Shown: piece after piece, positions 49,701 to 56,590 of the stretch | Layout: each line of letters opens with the position of its first letter | Position numbering within the stretch: position 1 is the first letter of the stretch | Source: Bolinopsis microptera | Taxonomy: Eukaryota > Ctenophora > Tentaculata > Lobata > Bolinopsidae | Length of the DNA: 64,000 bases | Direction of reading: 5' to 3' | NCBI RefSeq assembly: GCF_026151205.1 | Contig: NC_087072.1 | Coordinates: forward strand, 17,623,669-17,687,668 | Notes under the pieces: generated by a model | What the model saw: the letters and a program-made list of their open reading frames with translations, nothing else | Told to the model about the DNA's origin: nothing | Databases searched by the model: none | Translations under genes and position numbers: made by a program

Positions 49701-52700
49701 TTTAGATTCCCGTCAAGGGAAACAAGGAAACAAACTCTGATACTCTTTGCTTTAACTCTTTAAGTCATCAGTTTTCTCGAACATCTCTTTTTCAGGATTG
49801 CTTCCAACTCCTTAAGTAGATTGGATGCTTGCTTCTGATGCAATCTCAATGCCTGTGTCGAGGTGTTGTGGTAAACTTAAAATATAATACAATGTAGTAC
49901 TACGGCTACGGACTACCCTGGTTTCTCCTCATCCTTAACTTAAAACCTTTGCATTAATGAAATGAGCGATAGCTTGAGGGTCTTCTTCTTTGAAGCCACG
50001 GGAGGTCTAAGCAGGTGATCCAAGCCGCGTTTCTGCTGTGATACCACGTGGTAGGAGATCTAGACAATGTGGTTGTCAGTCCCACCAGTCACCGCTTAGT
50101 AACCTAGGTTCTGTAGAGTTTCAGTCAGGGCTCTATAATGCATTTTCCCACTTCTGGGAATGCCAGAATTAGGTGCAAGTTAAGAAAACTCGAGTCGATT
50201 CTAAGACGCTAGAACCATTAGAATAGGTGGTCAAATTCTAAACCTTATTTTGGTATTCTCTGAATTAATCTTAGTGTTAGCCTCTTTTAGGGCAGTTGCT
50301 ATAGCTGCAGTTGTGGTGCGGTGCTCCCTGCAGTAGTGGTTATGCAATTAGTTGTCGCATATTATATTTGATCTAATCTATGATATAGTTAACTTACCCA
50401 TTTCCATGCATAGTTGATCAGTCTTATGGTATTTGTAGAACTGTAGAAGTAATATATTGATGTAAATCTGTAACGGGAATTGTGCAAGAATTAAGATGAG
50501 AAATTAGAACGAGAACGGGAGCGTGTCCAGTGAACCTACAGTTCACATATCCAGTTAACCTGCAGTTCACATATACAGTGAACCTACAGTTCACATATAC
50601 AGTTAACCTGCAGTTCATATATCCAGTTAACCTGCAGTTCACATATACAGTTAACCTGCAGTTCACATATACAGTTAACCTGCAGTTCACATATCCAGTT
50701 AACCTGCAGTTCACATATACAGTTAACCTGCAGTTTACATATCCAGTTAACCTGTAGTTCACATATCCAGTTAACCTGCAGTTCAAATATACAGTGAACC
50801 TGCAGTTCACATATACAGTTAACCTGCAGTTCACATATACAGTGAACCTGCAGTTCACATATCCAGTTAACCTGCAGTTCACATATACAGTTAACCTGCG
50901 GTTCACATGTAACTATGTATCCTGCAGCCTGCCGACAATCTTGTCATTAAAGTTGGTCGGTAAATTATTTTCAATGTGCAACCGCAACATGCATGCCGAA
51001 AGTTGCCATCGGCACCAAGAAAACTGGCTCAAATTATCAAAGTATTAAAGTAACTAAATTCCAAAATACTGCATAGTTTGTGCAAATTCACTCCTGTTTA
51101 AAACTCTAATTCTGATTTGGTCGTCGACCGGATTACAATAGGTCAGAAATAGTGCTAATGTATTTGGTATTCTCTAAATTCCTCAGAGTTAGCTATAGCT
51201 GGAGGAATTTAGGTGAAAAATTGGAAGAACGGGAATGGGAATAGGAATAGTGAGTGAGAATAACCGGGGAGAATAGGATATCAGAATATTGACCGATGGC
51301 GATAGACTGAATTTTATAGAAAATAGTACTAGAAATCCGTGTCTATTGAAAGTTTGTTGAAACTTGTACCAGGTCTGATGACACCTAACAACCCTACTAC
51401 AGGTACCGGGACGAGCGACCCCCACTAAAGAGCTCTACCACCGTCTCCTGAACCTACTGATGAGTGTGACAGGGACGTGGCCAGAAGAGCTGCTCTTATT
51501 TGAGAAGTACCTGGCTGAACATGGGCCTGATGATGGTTATCCGCTCATTGTTAACGACCTTCATTTCTGGGTCGAGGTAAGATGGGGTGAGGTAATGCGT
51601 TTGATAATAAACGTAAGTTTTATTTCTCGTTGTTAATAAAATATTCGCTGCACATAATGTTCGTGAAGCCTCAAAATATTATATATCCACAGGTGCAGAG
51701 ATACAAGGACATGCACCACACAGATACGGACCACGACTTCATCTTCAGGAAGTTGGAAGCTATTATCGACTGTTACTTGGACCCTCAGATTCCTACAGAG
51801 CCTCCACCGGAGAAGGTACTATTCAAGAATTTGCATATTATGGAATGTATTCAAGTTAATTGTTTTTATAGTAGATAAATGGAATATGCGTAAATTTAGC
51901 AGTGCATTTTAATTCAAACGAATTTTAAAACTCATATCCGTTTATACAATATGATGCAAGTTCTAACTGAAACCCCTTTTCCCTCAGCCAGTGAACCTGT
52001 CCCCTACAGCGTCCCCCACCCCCTCAATGGTATCTAAAGGACAGTCCAGTAACCCTGAAAGTCCTGTACAGAGTAAGATAGACATCACCAGCACCACTGA
52101 GAAACAAAAGAAACTGCCTTGGGCCCAGCGCAAACAGGTTAGAACTTCATTCAATTGAGCTGTTCTCTGCTTCCAGCTGCTGGACTTTTATAGAACAACA
52201 ATTAGAATAGCTGGCTGGAATTTGTGAAAATATTGGATATAAGGGCATGCTCTATTCACTATAAACTTAAAAAAGAAGTGGCAGAAGTGCACTTTTTGGG
52301 AGCGCTGACGTTGACGTTGCAGCAACTACAGGTAGATCTAACGGTGGATATCGGACAGAAGATCTCCCACCGTCTCTCCACTCCAGGTGGTCACATGGAT
52401 AAGGATATGAGTCACTACGATGAGGCTCAGAAGATGGTGCTTAAGGAACTTGTTCCTTTCTATGCCGGGTAAGTTTTATTTTTCGGACATATTTTGGGTA
52501 TAGTAAGCAACCCCACATTCTTATGTTGTTCTTCTTTTAAGCTGGGTTTGGAAAGAGATTAATATTTATTCAGTTAGTTTATGAATGGTTTAAGCGGAGG
52601 CTTGAAGCCACACTTCATTGACTGATTAGAACTTTCCTTATCTGATTTTTCATAATCAGTAATCAAATTGTTCTCAAACGGAGCATGAATGAAGCTGCCG

Positions 52701-54620
52701 TCCGACCCCATTCTAAATTAAAACATTCCTTTATCCCCGATTTCAAGCTCAGCTAGTTGATAACAGTTAATACCATCACAACCATGATGGTTCACCCAGT
52801 CATGCCTTCCTTTCCCACTGATAAATATTGTTATCAGGTTGTATCACGTTTCTTTGGTTTATTATACAATTAAGATATCCCGAACTTGAAGTTTACTTCA
52901 GCTCACAAACACCTCACTTTTCAACTTCGCAGCTAATCAATGTTCCGGTTCAGGTTTGCCAATCAACAAGATAACAAATCTTCAAGGCTGAGCCAGTGTA
53001 AAGTGTGCACCAAACCCATACAGCCCCTCCAGCCGCCTGTCCTCAAACAAGTCCAGTGCCACACAGGTAAAATATCTCTTTATATGGTAATGTTACCATT
53101 GTAACACTACCATATAAGGTAGTGTAACACAGGTAACACTCCAATACTGATCTAACAGTGAACTTGCTTCTCTCTAAATCGGGCACGTGCTGGTGAAAAG
53201 ATTATATTAGATTCAATTTGGATCGTGCCGGTTTTAAGAATATGTTATTGACTTTACCCAATTTTCACACATTCCCTATACTAGCCCACTGATTATCAAT
53301 TATCGTGATTTCCACACACCTTGATTCTAATTAACCCCGCACCCTCCTCAGTCAATAGAAAGTGGGTTGGGTCACCTAGCAGCGATACAGTGCTAGTGTT
53401 CCCTCTTCCAACAGCAGCATCCGCTAACAAAACCAAACACCTCCTCTCACACAAGGAACACTTCACCTTCACTTTGGAGCATGGCGTCACTTGGACTAAG
53501 GTCTGTTTTTACTTAAAGTTTTTATATTATTTTATTCTACATAATTTACTGTTTTGCTCAAATTATATGGTCTTGTCAGTTAAGGAAAATCACCGCCATT
53601 TCATAGGTGAGGGCCTCTCAAAATTCTATAGAACCGAAAAAAACTTCGGAGCCCAAAAATTCAGACTGGGAAAATCGCCATTTTGGTCTGTAGCTATTGC
53701 GAGTCCATCGTATTTTCTAAAAGTCTCTAAGACCATTCTAGCCCCAAATACCGCATACCGCCCGTTTTCGCACTAACACCCGAAATTTCTTTTTGAGTTA
53801 TTGACAAAAACTGATTTCCGGGCCGGAAATCAGTTTTTGTCAATAACTCAAAAAGTTTAACTATACATAAGTATAAGAATATTACACAAAATTGGAAATT
53901 TTTCTTTAAAATTCTAAGAGTCCCCAAAAAATATCAGCCCTTTACTATGAAATGCAGGTAATTAGGTCATATTGTCCATAACTGACCAGACTAATAAGTA
54001 TGTTTTACTTTAAACATGGATTAAGGCAAGCCTGAGTCCTGACAGGTTAACCCAGGCCATGGAGTCAGCTAGACCAAGGTTAACTGCTCAAGCTGTGGGT
54101 AGATGATGTGAACTAAATGTTAACTCCCTTCTGTCGTTACAAAATAACGGGTTGTTCCCTTTATTGCGACATGTTCGTAATAATAGAATTTTACTTTCGT
54201 AAATAAAATTGTACAGAAAAATTAGGAAAGTTAGAATGTTAAAACGGTGAGCCTCACAACTGCAGCCATGTTAATAGTTAGGCCACAAAATACCTATTCC
54301 GCTTGAAGTGTTTCACGTGTCATTTATCGTTCAGCTTTATATAGCAGATAACTTGGTTTTCATTTAGCTTTATAACTTGGTTTTCATTTAGCTTTAAAAC
54401 TTTGTTATCATTCAACTTTACAACTTGGTATTAAATCTAACTTAGTTACTGATTATTAAACAACTCAATGATCTAACTTATTACATCCATATATTTTATA
54501 CTAAACTGAGTTATTTTAATAAAGTTTATAAATATAAACCTGCAGCACGTGGACGATGACATGATATCAGCGGCTAACAGTGAAGACGGAATGCCAGCAG
54601 GCAGATCTGACCCCTCCAAG
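20099..54620 (+). CDS. RGS22: RGS22-like multi-RGS-domain protein, 28 exons
   Basis: I joined 28 GT-AG exons whose phases all agree into an open frame of 1188 codons, close to the length of vertebrate RGS22 (about 1260 residues). Exon coordinates are in the five block entries that follow. The N-terminus reads DYFNAFLSLPAFARPLYYD then TTLYVEYQLCKQLL, matching the RGS22 N-terminal signature (DYFN.FLSLP ... FEYRLAKL). Three RGS-like helical regions follow (exons 10-12, 15-17 and 22-23), with a further helical block in exon 19. RGS proteins bind G-alpha subunits and speed GTP hydrolysis; RGS22 is best known from testis and ciliated cells, so a ciliary role here is only inference. The Met at 20099 is the first plausible start, but upstream exons cannot be excluded. 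The open end at 54620 is a donor (AAG-GTACGG), so the C-terminus is not fixed. Confidence 0.85.
20692..21916. other. RGS22-like intron 3 with repeat B and C copies
   Basis: Holds repeat B (about 21295-21345) and repeat C copy 4 (21352-21458, ending GTGACAGTCGAGTGCAGAG). Nothing else recognised. Confidence 0.55.
22033..22418 (+). repeat. 23-bp minisatellite built from an exon end plus its splice donor
   Basis: There are 16 complete units and one partial, in strict 23-bp register. The unit starts GTGAGTCCGAGATAG and ends GTCAAG. Unit 1 (22033-22055) is the last coding 23 bp of RGS22-like exon 4; the other units are intronic. Every unit boundary reads AAG-GTGAGT, a consensus 5' splice site, so 16 candidate donors occur every 23 bp from 22055 to 22400. 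Only the first keeps the frame: reading past it meets TAG in the next unit. Confidence 0.95.
22711..24135. other. RGS22-like intron 5; small inverted repeat
   Basis: A possible small MITE at about 22912-23064: GTGAGGGG...TGAAATGTGT on the left and its imperfect complement ACACATTTCAGAGCACGTCC on the right. No target duplication is clear. The rest is featureless. Confidence 0.4.
24136..27091 (+). CDS. RGS22: RGS22-like gene, exons 6-12 (disordered linker and RGS-like region 1)
   Basis: Exons: 24136-24206, 24496-24635, 24899-25092, 25329-25427, 25623-25725, 26241-26342 and 26976-27091. Exons 6-9 encode a Pro/Ser/Thr-rich linker (SAPPPPTILPDIFSSS and similar). Exons 10-12 encode RGS-type helices: KVLLGSVGGMDGFREFLSR, GEHLLNLWLDITQ, EAAFEKMEEKELKVDMIRD and ERLFKREFTSLNKL. 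The GEHLLNLWLDI string fits the helix 4-5 signature of RGS folds. Exon 7 has two in-frame acceptors 18 bp apart (24478 or 24496), within a duplicated CACTGCAGTGG. Introns 9-12 hold nothing I recognise apart from AT-rich sequence. Confidence 0.82.
27936..29337 (-). mobile_element. Merlin-type DNA transposon, complete boundaries
   Basis: The ends are GGCAATTTGGTAATCTAGCT and its exact complement. The flanking octamers ATTAATTG (27928-27935) and ATTTATTG (29338-29345) differ at one base, consistent with the 8-9 bp duplication of Merlin elements. The inverted arms are about 300 bp (27936-28276 and 29043-29337) and consist largely of degenerate tandem CTTGGGGCACA units whose number differs between arms. 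A transposase remnant lies between. The element sits in RGS22-like intron 12, antisense to the gene. Confidence 0.85.
28312..29013 (-). pseudogene. Merlin / IS1595-like (ISXO2) DDE transposase, frameshifted
   Basis: The first block reads SVLDAARLLSMNTKTVRSLF (helix-turn-helix-like), then GGPGHIIEIDESKLER with the first catalytic Asp. The second block reads ECPNNRRDHHTLLRLI, YVAPGTTILTDKWKGY (second Asp), VNHSRGFVDPLTGVHTNTCE (catalytic Glu) and GMWFHAKKHMLRGHGR. The order and spacing fit the ISXO2-like domain shared by bacterial IS1595 and eukaryotic Merlin. The two blocks are in different frames, joined near 28706 around DECFLVEC with a short deletion, and the N-terminal zinc-binding region is missing. 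Not functional as it stands, though all three acidic residues remain. Confidence 0.85.
29368..31629 (+). CDS. RGS22: RGS22-like gene, exons 13-18 (RGS-like region 2)
   Basis: Exons: 29368-29482, 29683-29777, 30061-30138, 30443-30582, 31181-31331 and 31474-31629. Exons 15-17 encode an RGS-type core: GGPFKGWLA, RHGNTEMINILSFCEEVTQY, RVMEERKADRGILKRAGWRI and TLFLKRAWKEYIQEDYEV. Exon 16 was placed at acceptor 30442 because it is the only entry that keeps both frame and fold; an alternative open stretch at 30352-30447 fits phase but ends at a stop. Exon 18 is strongly charged (KKGGKKKKIHTVFDSESEEE), possibly a nuclear-type basic cluster followed by an acidic tract. Confidence 0.82.
30734..30982 (+). 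repeat. 83-bp tandem repeat, three copies, in RGS22-like intron 16
   Basis: Units start with TTATTCAGGTGCC at 30734, 30817 and 30900, an exact 83-bp period, with a few substitutions. Each unit carries a splice-acceptor-like TTATTCAG but no exon follows it. Confidence 0.9.
31784..33490 (-). CDS. Secreted C-X28-C repeat polyprotein, copy 1 (568 aa)
   Basis: A single intronless frame inside intron 18 of the RGS22-like gene, on the opposite strand. Signal peptide MKLFLTLLALFAVSTA (cleavage near residue 16), then eight helical domains of about 70 residues. Each has one Cys pair exactly 29 residues apart: 53/82, 122/151, 191/220, 258/287, 327/356, 395/424, 469/498 and 538/567. The core motif is C..KLQ.LLDILG....LDGAVEMAQ..IC. 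Lys-Arg pairs lie in linkers at 158-159, 294-295, 364-365 and 431-432, suggesting release of domains 1-2, 3-4, 5, 6 and 7-8. Lys-Arg also occurs inside helices (VKRIY), so cleavage is inferred. No membrane segment. I recognise no family; it lacks the six-Cys saposin pattern and the spacing of nematode polyprotein allergens. Hydrophobic heptads hint at helical bundles, perhaps ligand-binding. Confidence 0.9.
   Translation of the reverse strand: MKLFLTLLALFAVSTAKPVSLTHQQELESIADFLATVRKIYDQFVERGSDFVCSAKLQELLDILGLPEKLDGAVELAQQWLCDEPEALMFNPHLHDAALQGFTDEVKRIYALAKAYGKDLICGSSLHDLLDLFGVDDRLDGAVNMVQGWICGSSDVVKRSSEVDLILEKSFVDAIKRIYSELKGKGKDFVCSAKLNDLLDLLGLDKRLAPAVKYVQEKLCSESEGLQSSSHLEALEAYAVVWSDVWEKIKSYSHDKLCTTKLQDLLDLLGFPEALDGAVEMAQNKICGFFSVQKRSSEVDFILEDSFIVTVKRIYNQLKEYGTKFVCGAKIQELMDILGVDDRLDSAIAYVQNKLCGESDALVKRDVHSAALQAYGSVFGDIWDTLKSWSHDKLCTTKLQDLLDILGFPEALDGAVEMAQSAICGIFSIEKRDMEISPERNLQSIGAFMKTVRILVGRLLKDYMKGLICSSRLQELMDLLEVPDSLDGAVEMAQKFICGSGILSSSLVTKDSAALQGFIDTIMGVVDQLSELGQSYVCNAGIPELLTSLGLPDTMVSVVETAVDWFCN
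33551..33558 (-). promoter_or_regulatory. TATA box of polyprotein copy 1
   Basis: TATATAA on the - strand about 61 bp before the Met at 33490. The interval down to the Met is almost identical at the other two copies. Sequence further upstream (to about 33720) is also shared with copy 2. Confidence 0.7.
33720..36330. repeat. Upstream block of copy 1, partly duplicated near copies 2 and 3
   Basis: Several stretches recur: 33980-34015 with 41555-41595 (GATGAAGATGGA then GGGTAAGAA), 34360-34540 with 41640-41815 (AACAACACAGTCTGGT, CATGCACAAATAA), and 36100-36330 with 41849-42100 and 43930-44095 (GAAGAAAAATTCAGT, GACTTGTGTTACTC, GGTCAAGGA). This shows that genes and flanks were duplicated together. 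No other gene is seen here. Confidence 0.7.
36331..36994. mobile_element. Non-autonomous TIR element inside the duplicated flank
   Basis: Ends TACCTTACTCGGGA and TCCCGAGTAAGGTA are exact complements at 36331 and 36994. Subterminal CCGGGATAA...GGCGGGTTTTGG...ATTTTTCCCGGTCA text is repeated near both ends. TA at each edge would fit a Tc1/mariner-type target. It interrupts sequence that is continuous in the related flank near 42090 (GGTCAAGGAGACGGCAGAAA). No transposase. Confidence 0.75.
36995..38440. other. No supported gene
   Basis: A + strand open stretch at about 37205-37320 reads acidic residues (SGSDDELEVEGTNIV) and ends at a stop, but has no partner exon I could connect. The rest is AT-rich and featureless. 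Confidence 0.3.
38450..38868 (-). repeat. 3' flank of copy 2, duplicated at copy 3
   Basis: Matches about 44470-44900: AACTAGATAGC, AGGCTTCCATCAATAT, ATACAATATACATGGCCT, TAGTATCCACAGAACTTTT and TGCAATGATCAAACCAAATA occur in the same order in both. Probably 3' UTR and downstream sequence. Confidence 0.75.
38869..40983 (-). CDS. Secreted C-X28-C repeat polyprotein, copy 2 (704 aa, 10 domains)
   Basis: Same signal peptide and first six domains as copy 1, then a second pass of domains 3-6: an internal tandem duplication of 819 bp (273 residues), seen as near-identical DNA at 39061-39660 and 39880-40480. It lacks domains 7-8. The frame stops exactly at the linker site: where the others read GIFSVKKR or GIFSIEKR, this one reads GIFSVEK then TAA. 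Beyond the stop the DNA rejoins the 3' flank shared with copy 3, so the last two domains were probably lost by deletion. Predicted products otherwise match copy 1. Single exon, antisense to the RGS22-like intron. Still open and apparently intact. Confidence 0.9.
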   Translation of the reverse strand: MKLFLTLLALFAVSTAKPVSLTHQQELESIADFLATVRKIYDQFVERGSDFVCSAKLQELLDILGLPEKLDGAVELAQQWLCGEPEALMFNPHLHDAALQGFTDEVKRIYALAKAYGKDLICGSSLHDLLDLFGVDDRLDGAVNMVQGWICGSSDVVKRSSEIDLILEESFVDAIKRIYSELKGKGKDFVCSAKLNDLLEILGLDKRLAPAVKYVQNKLCSESEGLQSSSHLEALEAYAVVWSDVWEKIKSYSHDKLCTTKLQDLLDLLGFPEALDGAVEMAQNKICGFFSAQKRSSEVDFILEDSFIDTVKRIYNQLKEYGTKFVCGAKIQELMDILGVDDRLDSAVAYVQNKLCGESDALVKRDVHSAALQAYGSVFGDIWDTLKSWSHDKLCTTKLQDLLDILGFPEALDGAVEMAQSAICGIFSLQKRNSEGSLILEESFLETIKRIYSELKGKGKDFVCSAKLNDLLDILGLDKRLAPAVKYVQEKLCSESEGLQSSSHLEALEAYAVVWSDVWEKIKSYSHDKLCTTKLQDLLDLLGFPEALDGAVEMAQNKICGFFSVQKRSSEVDFILEDSFIDTVKRIYNQLKEYGTKFVCGAKIQELIDILGVDDRLDSAVAYVQNKFCGESDALVKRDVHSAALQAYGSVFGDIWDTLKSWSHDKLCTTKLQDLLDILGFPEALDGAVEMAQNAICGIFSVEK
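41045..41051 (-). promoter_or_regulatory. TATA box of polyprotein copy 2
   Basis: TATATAA at the same distance from the Met as in copy 1, in a leader that is nearly identical. Confidence 0.7.
42375..43780 (-). pseudogene. Second ORF1-type retrotransposon protein gene, broken
   Basis: Homolog of the gene at 2625-7417. The N-terminal part lies at 43541-43780 (WRGFVMYKLEKYVAYKLDE), the coiled-coil part at 42903-43115 and the C-terminal part at 42375-42900 with EGDRSRNLMIFGLKEE, DRSPEERAEQ and a basic tail ending KVCSVDK. Two lesions are visible. A 417-bp element (43116-43532) sits in the coding sequence between 9-bp duplications and its removal would rejoin the frame. A 22-bp insertion near 42905-42926, next to the SVEDTVKSE string, shifts the frame. 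No reverse transcriptase follows, as in the first copy. No poly(A) tail or target duplication of the whole unit was found. Confidence 0.75.
43116..43532. mobile_element. 417-bp TIR element with perfect 9-bp target duplication
   Basis: Flanked by ACATGACTT at 43107-43115 and 43533-43541. The ends are related inverted repeats carrying CGACATCTGTCCGACAGCG and its complement, preceded by GGT. The interior contains two diverged tandem copies of a stretch with TTTCTATGTGCCAAATTTGA (about 43272 and 43445). No coding capacity. A 9-bp duplication fits Mutator-like elements, but the superfamily is not proven. Confidence 0.8.
44903..46606 (-). CDS. Secreted C-X28-C repeat polyprotein, copy 3 (567 aa, 8 domains)
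   Basis: Same plan as copy 1: signal peptide MKLFLTLLALFAVSTA, then eight domains with C-X28-C. Domains 1-6 are nearly identical to copies 1 and 2. Domains 7-8 are clearly diverged from copy 1 (for example VMYQQAVGAFKDTVKDIYER here against NLQSIGAFMKTVRILVGR there). Lys-Arg linkers follow domains 2, 4, 5 and 6; two read KKR. Domain 5 carries an extra odd Cys (LKECGTKFVC where the others have EYGTKFVC), which could leave a free thiol. The upstream leader is conserved to the TATA box and then differs from copies 1 and 2. Single exon, antisense to RGS22-like intron 18. Function unknown. Confidence 0.9.
   Translation of the reverse strand: MKLFLTLLALFAVSTATPVSLTHQQELESIADFLATVRKIYDQFVERGSDFVCSAKLQELLDILGLPEKLDGAVELAQQWLCGEPEALMFNPHLHDAALQGFTDEVKRIYALAKAYGKDLICGSSLHDLLDLFGVDDRLDGAVKMVQGWICGSSDVVKRSSEVDLILEETFLDAIKRIYSELKGKGKDFVCSAKLNVLLEILGLDERLAPAVKYVQNKLCSESEGLQSSSHLEALEAYAVVWSDVWEKIKSYSHDKLCTTKLQDLLDILGFPNALDGAVEMAQNKICGFFSVKKRSSEVDFILEDSFIDTVKRIYNQLKECGTKFVCGAKIQELMDILGVDDRLDSAVAYVQNKFCGESDALVKRDVHSAALQAYGSVFGDIWDTLKSWSHDKLCTTKLQDLLDILGFPEALDGAVEMAQSAICGIFSVKKRDIKITPVMYQQAVGAFKDTVKDIYERLRPYLKAFVCSSGLQTLMNILGVPDDFDGAVEIAQEMICGRAALSSALMVKHTAALQGFIDTIMGVLEQFYTLGQSKVCNAGIPELLTSLRLPETMVWAVEIAVDWFCV
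46668..46675 (-). promoter_or_regulatory. TATA box of polyprotein copy 3
   Basis: TTATATAA about 62 bp before the Met. The leader between it and the Met matches the other copies (ACTGCTCTGCTCATC, TTTCAACCAGTACTGAACAA), but sequence upstream of the box is different. Confidence 0.7.
47168..47236. repeat. Two solo transposon ends
   Basis: ACAGTAAAACCCCGATTCACC (47169 on) resembles pogo/Tigger-like termini and recurs as ACAGTAAAACTCCGATAAGC near 60607. TACTTTTGGCCCACCCTGTA (47216-47236) is the terminus of the mariner-like MITE at 14811-15583. Confidence 0.5.
47465..48203 (+). CDS. RGS22: RGS22-like gene, exons 19-21
   Basis: Exons: 47465-47644, 47791-47926 and 48072-48203. Exon 19 joins in phase across the 15,835-bp intron 18 and encodes helices typical of an RGS-like fold: AMDKFSSWADRSLNGEKLLM, YTLWKDLKSYFEINKQSNK and HIHRTHFLMKDKK. 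Exon 20 ends GGTVEKVFEEFVQ. Exon 21 ends in a Gly/Arg-rich run (GGGGRRRGRGTKSKK) that is probably disordered and basic. Confidence 0.85.
47987..48053 (+). repeat. 16-bp tandem repeat in RGS22-like intron 20
   Basis: Four imperfect copies of ATGTAACTTTTAACCA. Confidence 0.8.
48204..50526. other. RGS22-like intron 21, left part
   Basis: Contains a possible solo hAT-like end (CAGTGGCGTTACC at about 49210, followed by TTTGGCGCCCCCGC) related to the element at 19683-19971. Otherwise no supported feature. Confidence 0.4.
50528..50915. repeat. 24-bp minisatellite in RGS22-like intron 21
   Basis: About 16 copies of a unit spanning GTTAACCTGCAGTTCACATA plus four bases (TACA or TCCA). Because 24 is a multiple of three, both strands stay open and would read repeats such as VNLQFTYT or CRLTVYVN; this is a product of the period and not evidence for a protein. 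Each unit has a CTGCAG palindrome and many have GTTAAC. Confidence 0.93.
51403..54620 (+). CDS. RGS22: RGS22-like gene, exons 22-28 (RGS-like region 3 and C-terminal part)
   Basis: Exons: 51403-51576, 51693-51815, 51988-52137, 52332-52468, 52954-53066, 53352-53500 and 54546-54620. Exons 22-23 encode a clear RGS-like stretch: LLLFEKYLAEHGPDDGYPLI, NDLHFWVEVQRYKDMHHTDT and FIFRKLEAIIDCYLDPQIP. Exon 24 is Ser/Pro-rich. Exon 25 has an optional acceptor 9 bp upstream (52323) that is also in frame. Exon 26 holds a Cys-x-x-Cys (QCKVCTKPIQPLQPP). Exon 28 is acidic (DDDMISAANSEDG). The last junction is a donor, so at least one more exon is expected. Confidence 0.83.
53789..53855. repeat. Perfect 33-bp-arm palindrome with 1-bp centre
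   Basis: Left arm 53789-53821, a single G at 53822, right arm 53823-53855. The arms are exact reverse complements; the left arm starts CTTTTTGAGTTATTGAC. It lies in intron 27 of the RGS22-like gene. Confidence 0.95.
54349..54430 (+). repeat. Imperfect 25-bp tandem repeat
   Basis: Three diverging copies of ATAACTTGGTTTTCATTTAG plus CTTTA, upstream of exon 28. Confidence 0.7.
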
Positions 54621-56590
54621 GTACGGGCTCGTTAACTCCGTTCCCATGGTAACGGTACTCGATCACGTGACTACTCACTACGGTCAGGAACGTAGCCAGG
54701 GAGTCATTCTAGGGATTCTTTAGTCCCCCTCTTGAAAAGTCAAACATAGAATTTTCGAACTTTGAATTTCCTTTTGACTAGATTTTATCAATAATAGCAT
54801 ATCTTACAAAAATTCTCTCGAAGCTCAGAACGCATTTTTCCAGATCAATCCCTTGCACTTATCAGTTTCTAAGGCACTTCACCCTGCTGGCATTTGAAAA
54901 CTTGGAGCTATTTTCTCATATTCTCATGATTCTTATATAATAATATTAGCACTAACACCAGCTTAATATATAGTATATAATTTCTTTTTTAAGAACTAAT
55001 TTATGCAACAGATATTCTGAGCTATAAATTGTCGTACGTATGTATATTTTTCAACGCCCCTTGACCTGAAATGGCCAGTGTGATTTCAATTCACATATTT
55101 ATTTCATTCCCGAAGAAAATTTTCTGATAAATTTTCCGCTCGCAATTGAATCCCCCTGTGATAAATTCTAGCTACGGTCCTGATTACGATAACACGTGAT
55201 TTAGTTACCTGTTTGTCGATCACGTACAGACATTTGAGAACATTCTATCGGCGTTTTGTCAACGGTTCCATGCTAAATGAGTATATTGTTGAAAGTCAGA
55301 ATACTCGATTCAAGCTTTTGAAAGCTCTGAAAAATGTGTTGACAGTTAAAAGTATTTAAAATAAGAGTTGTTTAAAAATATTAAAATTAGAATTGCCAAA
55401 AGCTAAACGTCCAATTCAAACTTTATAGATTTCTATTTTCTTTTAAAGTCGAGCGGTTTGAATTTTTAAAAGCTCGTTGCTCAGTTATTTAATTTGTACA
55501 TAGATATTGTGTGTGATTTTTAATGAATATGTGAATAGCGTGTAAGAAATTCTTATCAGATTGTTTAGAATGTAGTTTAACTTATTTCTGATAAGGCGAA
55601 CACTTAAACCGATTTTTATCCATTTACTGATATTTCACTGCGCGCTTTTAAAGATTAAATTTTGTCCCATTTGTGATAAGAGAGCATCGCCTGCATGACA
55701 ATGCACTTAACACTTCATTTTCTTTCATTCGTTAATTCTATTGGACGATTTACTCTAAAGTCTAACTAACTCATTGAAACTTATCATTAACCACTCTCAT
55801 TCAGTAGCTAGCTATGATCCCAGGAGAGGGGGGTTGTTGCATATTGTGTTGCAATGCTCTGTGTATCAAGGTAATCTAGCAGCCTATAGTGGTAAGTGTT
55901 ACAGTGTTATACCTAGTCTCACCTTGCTTTACGCTACTCGCTCTATACTAGTGAGATGGCACATTTCGTCTAAGCTGCTCCGATTATTTTATTTTTAAAT
56001 ATTTCGCAATATTTAATTCGACTTTAAAATGTGCATTATGCAATGATGCCGGTTTGAAAGAACGGTTACCTAGAGCCCCATAGAAAATAATACCGTCTAA
56101 ATTAGATTTTCTTATCTTAATCGAGTTTTTTAAATTAGGAATAAGGATTTTAACATCTGGCTTGTTTAAACATGATTAATTACAGTCCATTTTTATACAC
56201 ATTTTATTTCAATTCAGTAACAATGCGTAAGATAAAGCAGTCTAGATTTGGAAGCAATTAGCGTTCTTATTACTTAATGAAAACTTGGACCTGTTAGCAC
56301 TAGGAAAAATGTTTCCACTTTTTCAACAGTGCAGCTTAAGTCTACCTGGTGATGCTATAGGACTTCCAAGATTTGTATGAAAACATACAACATTTCTAAT
56401 TCCACTATTGTAAAACAAAATTTATCGCTGAAGATTGGGTCTTTGGTCCTGCTGACTTTAAAATGGAGGGTAAATTGTTTTACCACAATACAGGATTTCT
56501 CTGCCATTTTATGCATGTTGAAGACAGGTATGATCGCTAAGTCTTTAATAATACCGTTTGATCTTTGGGCCTGGTAATTTTAAAATGGTG
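54621..56590. other. No recognisable feature
   Basis: AT-rich. If exon 28 splices to 62145 this is intron. No coding signal or inverted-repeat element recognised. Confidence 0.35.

Noticed and set aside
50424-50906. 160-residue frame of repeated YVNCRLT units, and the opposite-strand VNLQFTYT frames
   Set aside because: They are the 24-bp minisatellite read in frame; period divisible by three keeps any frame open. No exon signals.
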